This document shows positions 26,943 through 36,687 of a stretch of 64,000 nt of DNA, one piece after another (position 1 is the first letter of the stretch; each line of letters begins with the position of its first letter). The notes beneath the pieces were generated by a model. The model worked only from the letters and a program-made list of their open reading frames with translations, did not search any database and was not told the origin of the DNA. The position numbers were made by a program, and so were the translations under genes. Location of the stretch: contig CAWAFL010000014.1 of the NCBI GenBank assembly GCA_963781305.1, forward strand, positions 834,963 to 898,962, written 5' to 3'. The stretch is from DASXMT01 sp963781305. GTDB lineage: Bacteria; Actinomycetota; Acidimicrobiia; Acidimicrobiales; RAAP-2.

Positions 26943-28142
26943 CTACTTGGAGACGATGATCGACGACCCGTGGCCGAACAGGCCCTGGTTGGCGGTGATG
27001 CCCACCTTGGCCCCTTCGACCTGGCGTCCTGTGGCCTGGCCCCGGAGCTGCCACACCAGCTCGCACACCTGGGAGATGGCCTGGGCCGGGATGGCCTCGC
27101 CGAAGCAGGACAGCCCGCCGCTGGGGTTGACCGGGATCCGGCCCCCGATGGTGGTGTCGCCGTCGCGGAGCAGGTGCTCGGCCTCGCCTTCCTTGCAGAT
27201 GCCGATGTCCTCGTACCAGTCGAGCTCCAGGGCCGAGGACAGGTCGTAGACCTCGGCCAGGTCCAGGTCGTCGGGCCCGATGCCGGCCTCCTCGTAGGCG
27301 GCCAGGGCCACCGACTGCTTGAACGTCGGCCCGGTGCTCGAGGCGGCAACGCCCGAGTCGGTGGCGAAGTTGGGCATCTCGATGACCCCCTGGGGGAAGC
27401 GGGGGGTCACGGTGGAGACGGCGTCGATGGTGACCAGGTCGTCGCCCAGCCCGTGGCGCTTGGCGAAGTCCAGGCTGGTCAGCACCAGGGCGGCCCCGCC
27501 GTCGGAGGTGGCACAGATCTCGAGGAGGCGGAGCGGGTCGGCCACCATGGGTGAAGCAAGAACCTCCTCGGCCGTGACCTCCTTCCGGTACCGGGCATTC
27601 GGGTTTTCCAGACCATGCTTGGAGTTCTTCACCTTGACGGCGGCGAAGTCCTCCTCGGTCGCCCCGAAGAGCTCCATGCGCCGGCGGGCGTAGAGGGCGA
27701 AGTAGGTGGGGTTGGTGGCGCCCATGAGATGGAAGCGCAGCCAGTCCGGATCGTCCTTGCGATCGCCGCCCACCGGGGCGAAGAAGCCCTTGGGCGTGGT
27801 GTCGGCCCCGACCACCAGGGCCACGTCGCAGAAGCCGGCCAGGATCTGGGCCCGGGCGTTGTCGACGGCGTGGGCGCCGGAGGCACAGGCGGCATAGGCA
27901 CTGGAGACGCGGGCGCCCGTCCAGCCCAGGGCCTGGGCGAAGGTGGCTCCGGACACGAACCCGGGGTAGCCGTTGCGGATGGTGTCGGCCCCGGCCACGT
28001 ACTGGACGTCGGTCCACTGCAGGCCGGCCTCTTTCAGGGCGTCGCCGGCGGCGGCCAGGCCGTACTCGACGAAGTTGCGTCCCCACTTGCCCCACGGGTG
28101 CATGCCGGCACCCAGGACGGCGATCCGCTTGTCGTCAGGCAT
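26943..28142 (-). CDS. Thiolase-like acyltransferase (lipid-transfer/SCP-x type)
   Basis: This 399-residue thiolase-fold protein has the active Cys in SAYAACASGAHAVDNARA, the C-terminal GHG in GLFGHGSSIIV, and NPSGGLSCFGEAIPA. In actinobacteria this class acts on acyl-CoA in steroid or fatty-acid side-chain degradation and works with a DUF35 partner. The partner gene overlaps its start by 8 bases here. I place the start at the ATG before PDDKRIAVLG. The substrate is unknown. Confidence 0.88.
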   Translation of the reverse strand: MPDDKRIAVLGAGMHPWGKWGRNFVEYGLAAAGDALKEAGLQWTDVQYVAGADTIRNGYPGFVSGATFAQALGWTGARVSSAYAACASGAHAVDNARAQILAGFCDVALVVGADTTPKGFFAPVGGDRKDDPDWLRFHLMGATNPTYFALYARRRMELFGATEEDFAAVKVKNSKHGLENPNARYRKEVTAEEVLASPMVADPLRLLEICATSDGGAALVLTSLDFAKRHGLGDDLVTIDAVSTVTPRFPQGVIEMPNFATDSGVAASSTGPTFKQSVALAAYEEAGIGPDDLDLAEVYDLSSALELDWYEDIGICKEGEAEHLLRDGDTTIGGRIPVNPSGGLSCFGEAIPAQAISQVCELVWQLRGQATGRQVEGAKVGITANQGLFGHGSSIIVSK

Positions 28143-28608
28143 GTGCGCCTCCCTTGCTGTCGACCGGCTGAGCGTCGACCGGTTGCCACTTCCAGACCAT
28201 GTACTCGTGCTCGTCGTCCTCGTAGAGGGTGTCGAGCACGACCTCGACCTCGGTGCCGACCGAGAGATCATCGACGGTCACGCCCGGGACGAGCTGGCCC
28301 ATGACCACCATCTTCTCGTCGGCCAGCTCCACTGCGGCGATGGAGAAGGGCACGTAGGGGTCGGCGGCCACATACGGCTTGGGGGGCTGGTAGCAGGAGT
28401 CGGTGTACGACCAGACCTTGCCCCGCCGGCTGAGGGGGGTCTCGGCGAACTCGGTGCCCTGGCACTCAGGGTTCCGGCAGAAATAGGTCTCCTGGGGGAA
28501 GGCGAAGGTGCCACACGAGGTGCACTTGCTGCCCAGGAGGGCCGGTTGCTTGTCGTCAAGGGTGAACCAGCCTTCGATGGCGGGCACCCGGGTCTTTGCC
28601 GAGGTCAT
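28135..28608 (-). CDS. Zn-ribbon OB-fold protein (DUF35 family)
   Basis: The 157 residues comprise an N-terminal helix, a rubredoxin-like zinc ribbon (CTSCG and CRNPEC) and a C-terminal OB fold (FSIAAVELADEKMVVMGQL). DUF35 proteins bind acyl-CoA and form complexes with thiolase-like or aldolase partners, such as the downstream overlapping gene. Translation coupling through the 8-base overlap supports a complex. Confidence 0.9.
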   Translation of the reverse strand: MTSAKTRVPAIEGWFTLDDKQPALLGSKCTSCGTFAFPQETYFCRNPECQGTEFAETPLSRRGKVWSYTDSCYQPPKPYVAADPYVPFSIAAVELADEKMVVMGQLVPGVTVDDLSVGTEVEVVLDTLYEDDEHEYMVWKWQPVDAQPVDSKGGAHA

Positions 28609-28729
28609 GGAAGGAGCCTACTTCCGGGGCTGAGATCGAGACGATAGGATCTTCCGGCTATCGGTTCGTGGTGGATGCGTCATCGGCGAAGCTGTCGAGG
28701 GTGCACCGGGCACGATCCGACCAGTACCA

Positions 28730-28806
28730 GCGCTCGTAGCTCAACGGACTAGAGCATCTGACTACGGATCAGAAGGTTGGGGGTTCGAATCCCTCCGAGC
28801 GCGCCA
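28730..28806 (+). tRNA. tRNA-Arg (ACG), integration site of the mobile element
   Basis: Acceptor GCGCTCG/CGAGCGC, anticodon stem TCTGA/TCAGA around CTACGGA (anticodon ACG), T-loop GGTTCGAATCC and an encoded CCA form a complete tRNA. An integrase gene follows within 170 bases, so the 3' half is the likely attachment core. No second copy of this 3' end is seen in the window. Confidence 0.95.
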
Positions 28807-28858
28807 AATAAGTCCAGGTGAGAGCAGTGGGCCTCCCTGAATCCTTGACACAACCGGC

Positions 28859-28882
28859 AAGTGGCAGCCAAAGTGGCAGCCA
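28859..28882. repeat. 12-bp tandem repeat between tRNA-Arg and integrase
   Basis: AAGTGGCAGCCA occurs twice head to tail. Its position beside the attachment tRNA suggests arm-type integrase or excisionase binding sites. Confidence 0.55.
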
Positions 28883-28974
28883 AGCAGTTCGACATTCGCC
28901 GACGGCAGCCAGCACCCATCGAGGCGTTCGGAGCTTCGGCGTCTGGCCTCGGGAGCCCGAGGGGAGGACAGGGC

Positions 28975-30164
28975 ATGGCCGGTACAGCAAGGAAGGCGGG
29001 TCGGCGTCCTGCCGGTGAGGGGAGCGTCTACCAGGATGGCGACGGCCACTGGCGGGGCATCGCTGACCTCGGATGGGTCGACGGGAAACGCCGGCGGAAG
29101 TACATCCGGGCGGCAACCCAGGGCGAGGTGCTGGCCAAACTTCGCCAGATCCGACGAGAGGCCGACGCCGGCGTGGTGGCCGACGAACGCATCACGGTCG
29201 GCCAGTTCCTGTCGCGGTGGCTGAAAGTCAACGCTCCGGGCTCGGTATCGAGCTCGACACTCGACGACTACGGGCATACGGTCCGGCTCCATCTCGAACC
29301 CACCATTGGGCGCAAGCGGCTGTCGCAGCTGACCGTGGCCGATGTCGATGCGGTGTGGGCAGCCAAGCGCGAGGCGGGTTACAAGCCGAACTCGATACGG
29401 ATCATGCGGGCGGTGTTGCGCCGGGCGTTGGGGCAGGCCGAGCGTGAGGGGCTCGTTCAGCGGAACGTGGCTGCCATCTCCCAACCGCCTCGGATCTCGC
29501 AGCCAGAGGGCCGCTCGCTGACCGTCGACCAGGCCCGCGCCGTCCTCGAGGCCGCCCGAGGCGACCGGCTGGAGGCTGCCTATCTGTTGCTCCTCTCCTA
29601 CGGATTGCGCCGGGGGAGCTGCTTGGACTGGCGTGGACCGACCTCGACGCCAAAGCAGGGACACTCGCCGTCCGACAGGCGGTCCGTAAGCGGAAGACGG
29701 CCCGAAGCGAAGACGGAACATACGTGGGCGGCTCCTCCAGTCGGATCGAACTGGCGGAGCTGAAGACGCGGAGGAGCCGCCGGACGCTCTTCCTCACCAA
29801 GGGGATCGTGGAAGCGCTCCGAGCCCACCGAGACCGCCAGGAGCTCGATCGCAAGGAAGCCGGCGCACTGTGGGCCGACAGCGGCCTTATCTTCACCTCG
29901 GTGATCGGCACGCCGATGGACCCCGACAACTTCGCCAAGCAGTTCGTGCGATTGTGCGAATCGGCTGGGCTCGGGCACTGGCATCCGCACGAGGCCCGAC
30001 ACTCGGCGGCGAGCGTGATGCTGGCCCAGGGAGTCCCGCTCGAGGTCGTCTCCGAGGTGCTCGGCCATTCGTCGATCTACCTCACCAAGGACGTCTACGG
30101 ACACTTGGTCGAAGGAGCCAAGCGCGATGCGGCGGAACGGATGTCGGGTGTCCTGCTTGAGTAG
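28975..30164 (+). CDS. int: Tyrosine site-specific integrase, frameshifted
   Basis: The integrase inserts the element into tRNA-Arg. It has an N-terminal arm-binding segment (GEGSVYQDGDGHWRG), a SAM-like core-binding domain and a catalytic domain with Arg in SYGLRRG, HxxR in HEARHSAAS, GHSSIYLT and the nucleophile Tyr in DVYGHL. The frame changes at the five-G run at 29612-29616; a sixth G restores RRGELLGLAWTDLD. The ATG before AGTARKAGRR has a GGGGAGG site upstream. All catalytic residues are present. Confidence 0.88.
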
Positions 30165-30788
30165 CACTGCCAGGTTGGCTGAAAGCTGGTGGTGAGAGCT
30201 TCGGCTGTCGGTGGCCATCAGGATCTGCCCACTCCCGGCCATCAACAACTGCCCGCTGGCGGCGGGATGGCTGTCGCGGATATCCCCCCTTGGGCGGGCA
30301 GATCAGCGGGCGGGGCTTACGGGACGCTCCCCGCCGAGGACCCACCCTAGCCGGCGGAGTTCCGGTAGTGGGTTCCCCATACGAGACTCCCGGCTGACCC
30401 GCGTCGGCCGGCCTCGCAAGGACGCGATAACCATCTGATCCGTGCGCTCCGGGACCCGGGATGGATCCATGGTTCCGGCTGCACAGATGGAGCGATATGA
30501 ACCGGTTGCAGAAGTGAGTACGTGGCCCCGCACCGCGCCAGATATCGATCCTCCGAACGAGATGCGAGAACTTCAACGAATGCGAAAAACCAGGTAGCAC
30601 ATCCTGAGCGATTACCCACGCCCCAGCCCAGCGCATGGGGGCAGGTCCCTCGTCCCGTCAGTTTGGTACGTGCCCTTCTGCTTCCGATCAGTAACAGGAG
30701 CCCGAAAAGACCCAGTGCCGCCACCGGGACCCACGGATGTCCACCAATGAGCGGGAAGACCCGACATCATGTCTGAGCCACGGGGCGA
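30165..30788. other. Region after integrase, no gene seen
   Basis: The 624 bases hold only short, compositionally unconvincing frames. No homology or structured RNA is recognised. Confidence 0.5.
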
Positions 30789-31138
30789 TCACGGCGTGAT
30801 GGGTGGTGATTCATCCTGTTTGGCCTGCGTTGCTTCGTTTCCGTCCATCACAGCCCGAAGGATTGCGCTGCCGGCTAAGACGATCGTGAACAACATGCTG
30901 AATAATATAAGGAGGACTCTCCACTCCGTCGTATCGTGAATCGTTCCGGCCAGAATGAGCAGGCTTATCAATTCGATTGCGATGAAAATGAAACCGTAGT
31001 AGATGGCGTTCCATATCATCATGCACCGTGTGTTTTTTCGCAAACGCAACCTTGGGTTCACACGAATTTCCAAGACAAAAGCGATAAACAGTACAGGCGC
31101 GACGGTCGCTGTTACTGCATAAACGTCTCATGCTGCAT
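30789..31138 (-). CDS. Small membrane protein, frameshifted near start
   Basis: About 115 residues with three hydrophobic segments: PVLFIAFVLEI, YYGFIFIAIELISLLILAG and VLLILFSMLFTIVLAGSAIL. The tail is polar. An ATG at 31138 has a GGAGGG site, but the frame stops after eight codons; adding one base near 31112 joins it to the long frame. Codon use is less GC-rich than on the chromosome, consistent with foreign DNA. I do not recognise the family. It is the last of three membrane-protein genes on this strand. Confidence 0.5.
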
Positions 31139-31155
31139 GGTGCCCTCCATTTAGG

Positions 31156-31743
31156 TCAGAGGGTACTCCCAGGATGAAGGACTGTCCCTAGGTTTGCGCG
31201 CAGGTTCAGGTGCAATCGGGCCATGGGGATGCGCTGCAACCCGCATCTGTCGCAGCCAATCAGCGGTATCCCCATGGTGCCTGGTTGAGACTTCTTGGCA
31301 GACGCAACCAGGCACTTAGGTGGCAGAGGTTCGATTCGTGTCGGCGACACTCTCCGGGGCCGCCACCGGAAACGGAGGACGGGGGGACGGAGAAGGGCTT
31401 GCCAGGCTGGATCATGTGCCCTCAGAACGAGGCGACCGCAGAACCGTTCCAAGAAGGAGAAAAGGAAGATAACGTACGCCAGATCCAGTGCCAGCTGCGC
31501 AACTACGACCAAACGAGCTGCCGATGATGTTGCGACAATATCTCCGTAGCCAACGGTTGTAGCAGTAACTACGCTGAAATATAAGGCCCCTACAACTCCG
31601 ACTGGTTCGTTAAGGGCGGCGTGAGTCCAATGAGCGAGAAACAAATAGACAACGGCAAATCCATAAACGCTGAGAGCGAAGGACAATAGTCCCGCGAATA
31701 CTCCATAACCTACCGATTTTGGTTCGGGCTTGCGCCGCGGCAT
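31156..31743 (-). CDS. Two-helix potassium-channel-like protein
   Basis: About 195 residues. Two membrane helices flank a pore loop with the K+ selectivity filter TATTVGYGDIV; the second helix ends at FLFSFLERF. The C-terminal 90 residues are soluble and basic without a recognised RCK domain, and the last part (GCDRCGLQRIP) looks unrelated. I use the ATG before PRRKPEPKS. It lies in a cluster of three membrane genes near the element's edge, more AT-rich than the chromosome. The role is unknown. Confidence 0.65.
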   Translation of the reverse strand: MPRRKPEPKSVGYGVFAGLLSFALSVYGFAVVYLFLAHWTHAALNEPVGVVGALYFSVVTATTVGYGDIVATSSAARLVVVAQLALDLAYVIFLFSFLERFCGRLVLRAHDPAWQALLRPPVLRFRWRPRRVSPTRIEPLPPKCLVASAKKSQPGTMGIPLIGCDRCGLQRIPMARLHLNLRANLGTVLHPGSTL

Positions 31744-31955
31744 CGCCACAATTGTGCGGCGCGTCCTACGAGCGCAACCCTCACACCATACAGATTTGCA
31801 ATCGACTCGTAGGCATACAATCCCACCAGCATCCAAAACTGAAAGTAGAGGAAAGCAGCAAACAGAAGACCGATGATTCCCGCCACACCTCCGGTCTTGT
31901 GATCTGCCATCATTGCTGGAAACACAAAGAGGTAATACACGGCTGCAGGAGCCAA
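31710..31955 (-). CDS. Small membrane protein, start uncertain
   Basis: The readable part has about 81 residues with two hydrophobic helices (LILAPAAVYYLFVFPAMM and GIIGLLFAAFLYFQFWMLVGLY). No ATG starts this frame; an ATG about 75 bases upstream in another frame (KPLTEPMRRPA) could be joined by one indel near 31992. It overlaps the channel gene by 34 bases. No family is recognised. Confidence 0.4.
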   Translation of the reverse strand: MAPAAVYYLFVFPAMMADHKTGGVAGIIGLLFAAFLYFQFWMLVGLYAYESIANLYGVRVALVGRAAQLWRCRGASPNQNR

Positions 31956-32622
31956 TATCAGTATGAGCGAACGGCTCAGACGGCCGCGGGTCTACGCATT
32001 GGTTCGGTCAACGGTTTCATGAGGCAGTCTCGACGCTAGAACTCATTCAGTCGTACCAGCACCCAGCTCGTCCTCAGCTCGCTCCGGGGCTCGCCGCTGC
32101 CGGACCGCCCCATCGTAGGCGACTTGTCATGAACTCAACTGGTACACCGACGGACCACTAGGCGAGCGGATGCTCGATCCACCCACGTGTCAGGGAGTAC
32201 GGGACGGTTTCCCTGGCGGCGTTGCAAATAGAACAGACCAAGGAACCCACCTCCGATTCCCAAGACACACAAACCAGAATGGCGACAATCAACAATCCAT
32301 CCCCTTGCCTTAGCTTAGTAAGCGGGTGTCTTTCCTGCAGCCCTACAACTCTTCACGATCATGAAACGAGGCTAGTTCTCGGCACCTGGAGTCCCCCATG
32401 CCGCCGGCTAGGGGATCGATGTCCGGCATGGCGCTGAACCGCCCGCTCACTTTAGCAAGCGGTTCATATCGCTCCACCCGGGGGCCGTGCGGGAGATTGA
32501 GATCGGCGGCCGAGTGCACCGGATCGACGGTTCCGGTCTTTGCCGAGGCCGGTGGACTAGGTCAACAGCCTGTTCCGCAACGGGATCGATCTGCGTACTT
32601 CCGGGATACCTCTGACCTTGGT
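31956..32622. other. Region without recognisable gene
   Basis: Apart from a possible 5' end of the small membrane gene (to about 32025), I find no plausible coding frame or RNA. The base composition is moderate GC. Confidence 0.45.
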
Positions 32623-33364
32623 CTATGGCTTCGTCCAGCTCAGCACGGTGCCTGTCCCGGCGCGGTCCGGCGTCGCCACGGTGTCCGCCCGCAGTCGTTT
32701 GAGCCCCGCGGTCAGTTCCTCTGCTGGGTGATCGTGTTGCATTCGTTCGAAGAAGCTTGTCGCCGCATGCTCTCCAGCGGCGACCACCCGCTGGGGATCA
32801 GCCGACAGGGCCGCCAGCGAGCCATCTTCCAGGTCGTGGAACTCGAAGTCGACGATGCCGGCAGCTCCTCGAGCAATGCCGAACGTGACGGATGGGTGGC
32901 TCTCATCCAGGGTCGGCTGCAGGGGAAGTAGTCGAGCACCCACAGGCTGTCGGCGTCCTCGCCGGTGAAGCCAACCAGGGCGAAGTGCCCGCCGGGCCTG
33001 AGGATGCGCCTGGCCTCGGCCAGCGCCGCGGCCTGGTTGCCCACATGGTGCAGCATCGAGACCATCGTCACGGCGCCGAATCGGGCGTCGCATAAGGGCA
33101 GGTGAACGGCATCAGCCTGGACGGCGAGAAGGCCCTTCGCGTACCGCTTGGGCGAGCATGTGGGGCGAGCGGTCGACGACTACGCCGCCATTCGTGGCCT
33201 TTTAGGGCAAGTGCGTAGTTGCCGGTGCCGCCCCCAACATCGGCTAGCCGTCGGCCGGGTGCGCCGAGGATGGCAGTGCAGAGTGGACCGAGCACCGACG
33301 GACTCGCCGATCGTGCGGTGTTGGAGCGCTGGGCTTGGCGGGAGTAATCGGGCAGCAGCCCCAT
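32623..33364 (-). pseudogene. SAM-dependent methyltransferase (type 11), multiply frameshifted
   Basis: This class I methyltransferase is readable only by joining frames. MGLLPDYSRQAQRSNTARSA and the SAM motif RRLADVGGGTGNYALAL are in the first. TMVSMLHHVGN, AEARRILRPGGHFALVGF and WVLDYFP are in the second. TLDESHPSVTFG, DLEDGSLAALSADP and VLSWTKP are in the third. At least two indels lie near 33200 and 32925. All family motifs survive, so the gene is either wrongly read or recently broken. The substrate is unknown. Confidence 0.7.
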
Positions 33365-33882
33365 CGAGCAGAGCTTGTCACCTCAAGGGGTCGGAGGTCG
33401 ACGGAACAGGAATCGTTCCAGATCAGGGACTTTCTCTAGGTTGGCGACGGGGCGTTAGGCGGACCACTAGACATCGGTCGTGTCGATTCAGATCGCTTAC
33501 CCGGAACGGCACATAGAAGTGCTACAGCAGTCGACGCCACTCCTGGTAATGGGTACGTGGAGCTCTGACCGTGTCATCCGTACGCTGATGCCTCAGCCTG
33601 TTCCTCGAGTAGTGCCTTGGAAGCGCCGGGTCGGTTCCCCAGGTCGATCGGCGTCGTGCTGCGACGAGGAGTGGATCATCACTCCGGCGCCGTTGGCCAC
33701 GAGCCGGCGGGCGGCAGCAGCGCCGATGGCAGTCCGCCGGCCGGCCCCGTCACTAGCACGACACCACCCAGCGGATGTAGGGACAGGTTCACCCCACGAA
33801 TCCTCGCAGACAGGTTGGCCACGAGGATGGTCCGCTTCTTCGGGCGTCGGTTCGCTCTCGACGGCATCAGTAGGCTCGGTCT
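33365..33882. other. Region without recognisable gene
   Basis: The 518 bases contain a minus-strand frame at 33679-33888 with a segment (GVNLSLHPLGGVVLVTGPAG) vaguely like the start of an ABC ATPase domain. It is too short and lacks the P-loop Lys. I do not call a gene. Confidence 0.4.
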
Positions 33883-34458
33883 GTGCATGATCCTCTGGTT
33901 TCGCTCTCGCCGAAGATCAGAGCACCACTCGGCCCAATCAGAACTGAGCGCCTGGACCTTCGCCGTTTCAATATGGACGACCTTGACGCGGCCGGTGTCG
34001 GCGTTCGCTCAGGAGGATGTGTGGCGTTACCCCTATGGGCGTGGTTTCTCTCGCAGTGAGACGGAGGCATTCTTGGAGGCGCAGATCGCCCACTGGGATG
34101 CGATCGGCTTCGGGCTATGGTTAACCCTTGAGCGGATGACTGGCAGAACCGTGGGATATGTCGGCTTGTCCGTACCAACATTCCTGCCCGAAATCTTGCC
34201 GGCCAAGAGGTCGGCTGGCGGCTTGATCCAAGTGTGTGGGGTCGTGGGTATGCAACCGAAGCCGCGGTTGCCGCGGTCGAAGGGGCGTTCACGACACTCG
34301 GGTTAGACGGGGTGTACTCATGTCCCCAAGCCGACAATCCAGCATCGGTTCGGGTGGCCGAGAGGTTGGGCTTACGTCTCGACCGTGTGGTCGATATTGC
34401 TGCCAACGAGAGGCGAGGACCCGTCGTTGGGATGCTGTGGCTAGCAATGCAAGCGTAG
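33883..34458 (+). pseudogene. GNAT acetyltransferase (RimJ/RimL type), frameshifted
   Basis: The reconstructed protein runs from a GTG through RAPLGPIRTERLDLRRF, then FAQEDVWRYPYGRGFSRSE, GLWLTLERMTGRTVGYVGL, EVGWRLDPSVWGRGYATEA (acetyl-CoA loop) and DNPASVRVAERLGL. Two indels, near 33995 and 34200, put the parts in three frames. Family members N-acetylate proteins or small molecules. It lies among other split genes of the element; the conserved segments are undamaged. Confidence 0.7.
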
Positions 34459-34794
34459 GTACGGGACGATGGTGGTCACGTCCACAGAACCGTCCGAGTC
34501 GACTCTCTCGGACGGCGCCTGCGGGCGCCCGCTGAAGGATCCTCCTACGGAACACCGGGGTGCTGCCCTCAGCCAACGACAGCGACGACGACGTCTCGTC
34601 GGTGGCCACGGAGCGGCCCAGAGCTGGATGATCGGTGCGCCCAATCCGGGCACGATCCATTCCTCCGCCCCAGCGCAGAGTTAAGCGTTCGGCACCACAT
34701 CTCGAAGTCCCTGACCCAGTTCAGGGCCAACACGGAGTCGTCCGGCATTGGCCGCCAGTGGGCATTCCTATCCTCCGCCGACATTCGGCGGCGG
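34459..34794. other. Region without recognisable gene
   Basis: The 336 bases hold several overlapping short frames but none with family resemblance. Confidence 0.45.
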
Positions 34795-34989
34795 TCAGGC
34801 CATCTCGTCGGCGAGGAACCGCTCGAGCTCGACCACCGGGATGAGCCTCCGTCGACCGAGCTTCACTGACCGGATGCGACCCTGGTTGAGCAAGGTGTAG
34901 ATGGCATCGTGTCCAACGTCCAGGTATTGAGCGGCCCTCCGAGGGGAGACCGCCAACGGCGAGAGCTTTGGTGACTCAATCGTTTCCAT
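34795..34989 (-). CDS. Excisionase-like helix-turn-helix protein
   Basis: The 64 residues form a MerR-like winged HTH of the excisionase type, with SPRRAAQYLDVGHDAIYTLLNQGRI (recognition region) and the wing VKLGRRRLIPVVELERFL. On integrative elements such proteins bend attachment-site DNA for excision or regulate transfer genes. It lies at the left edge of the transfer module and is intact. Confidence 0.8.
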   Translation of the reverse strand: METIESPKLSPLAVSPRRAAQYLDVGHDAIYTLLNQGRIRSVKLGRRRLIPVVELERFLADEMA

Positions 34990-35154
34990 GAAGCGACTCC
35001 TGTCGATTACAGAAATGGGACATTGACAAGATCAGACGAGTGATCGAGCGGAATTTCGGTAAGTGTCAGTCGGTGATGCCCTCCGGATCCGTGCTGGGCC
35101 AACGCAGTCGGCGGCCATTCTGCGCCCGTTTCGTCCCGTCCGTGGCAACAAGGG

Positions 35155-36532
35155 TCACAGCTCGAGCCCCCCTCCGACATCGCGGATCCGTCCGGTCTCG
35201 AAGCCCGGCGCGTCGTGCCGATCCAAAGACGAGAACGACCTGTCGCGGTCCTTTCGACTGTCAACGGCCTTTCGCGTCGGCCAGCTCGAGGGACGGATCT
35301 CAGGGCCTCTGCCTTCCCCCCGCCCAACGATCGATCGATCATTCGTTAGTAGCTGGGTCGGGTTCCGTCGCCTCCATGCTTGCAGTCCTTCCGAACCTCG
35401 CGCTGCCAGCCAGCTTGTCGGGTCATGACCATCGGGCAACGTAACGCACACCGTTTGGACGCCACGTTCTGCCGCGGCGGAGGCGAGCCGTTGGTTCGCC
35501 TGGATTCCTGCCTCGTCGCCGTCGAACGCAATGATCGGCGGGTTCGGATGGAGAGCGAGCCACGTAGTCCAGCTGGCCGGGCGAAAGCTCCTTGCCCGAT
35601 TGGGTGACTGGGCACCATTGGTTGTCCTGACCGCTCTGGACAGAGGCGACAGCTATCGCCATCGCATCGAGGGTGCCCTCGACCACCACCACGTGGCCCC
35701 TGGGGTCGCTGGGTGGCAGGAGAGGCCGATAGAGATTGATCGACTTGTCGTAGACGGCAGTACGCGGCGGGTTCTTGTACTTCGGCCATCGGTCGTCGCC
35801 CACGTTGCGTCCGACGAAGCCACAGACGCGGCCATCGTCGTCACGGATGGGGATGAGGACCCGCTGGCGGTAGAAGTCGGTGACCGATGCGCCTCTCCGT
35901 CGGACGGCGAGCCCGGCATCAATCAGTTCATCGGTGGTGAAGCCCCTGGCATGGAGGGCCATGACCAGCCCATCGGATCGAGCAGGGGTATGGCCAACCT
36001 CTCGCCTGCCGGTGTGGGCCTCGAGCACGCCGACGTCGATGCCTCGACCCCATAGGTACGCGGAGCCCCGATCGTGGAGCGGGCTGAACGTGTAGTACTC
36101 CCAGGCCGCTTCCAGAGCGTCGAAGACACGGCTGGCCGGTGTTCGAGCCAGGTCCGGTCCCTCGGGGCGGCCGGGTCCGTTGGTATCAAGCATTCCGCCC
36201 GAACTCTGATGTGGGCTTGCGGCGCCGGACGCCCAGGCGTTGGTCAACGGCCGGCGGGTGTCGAGGATATCGATGGCCTCACGCCATCCGACTTCTTCGC
36301 TTCGAGACACCCACTCGACGACGTCGCCCATCACTCCGCAGCCGAAACAGAAGAAGAGTCCGGTGTCCAGGTGCAAGTACAACGAGGGCGTGCGGTCGAA
36401 GTGCCCGTGTGTCGGGAATGGGCAGCGCACGGTCGCAGGCGAGGAGCGTTGGTGGCAGTCGATGCCCGTTCTTGCGACCACCTCGGCGAGGGAGTGGCGC
36501 TGGCGGGCAGCATCGATGATGGTCGGTCTCAT
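35155..36532 (-). CDS. CHC2 zinc-finger/Toprim primase-like protein, frameshifted near C-terminus
   Basis: A DnaG-type primase fragment. The N-terminal zinc finger is CPFPTHGH...FFCFGCG (about residues 35-70). The primase core has RRRGASVTDFYRQRVLIPI and CGFVGRNVG, and a Toprim domain has VVVVEGTLDAMA and, after a frame change near 35590, AFDGDEAGIQAN and CVTLPDGHDPTSWL. The start is the ATG before RPTIIDAARQ. The element may use it to prime the transferred strand or for replication after excision. The rest of the sequence is coherent across the indel. Confidence 0.82.
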
Positions 36533-36639
36533 AGCCCCAGCTCCAAACTTTCGGCGGCGTCGTCCGTGACTGGCGTCTCGAGGGTCTTGACTGCCATTGC
36601 GGTACCTCCTCGTCGGCCGGTCACGCTTCGAGCCGGCCA

Positions 36640-36668
36640 CCTACCCAATAGGGGCGGATCGACCGATC
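36640..36668 (-). promoter_or_regulatory. Element motif copy a
   Basis: Reads GATCGGTCGATCCG on the minus strand, ending in GGGTAGG. It is about 110 bases upstream of the primase start and nearly identical to copy b (41313-41341). Confidence 0.6.
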
Positions 36669-36687
36669 TCGCCAGGGTGTGCCGAAG

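Noticed and set aside
28762..29721. Long minus-strand frame ending in RRDSNPQPSDP
   Set aside because: Its end is the antisense of the tRNA-Arg 3' half, a well-known spurious translation, and the rest is antisense to the integrase.
33679..33888. Minus-strand frame with an ABC-ATPase-like beginning
   Set aside because: Only about 20 residues look similar and the P-loop Lys is missing; not enough for a gene or pseudogene.
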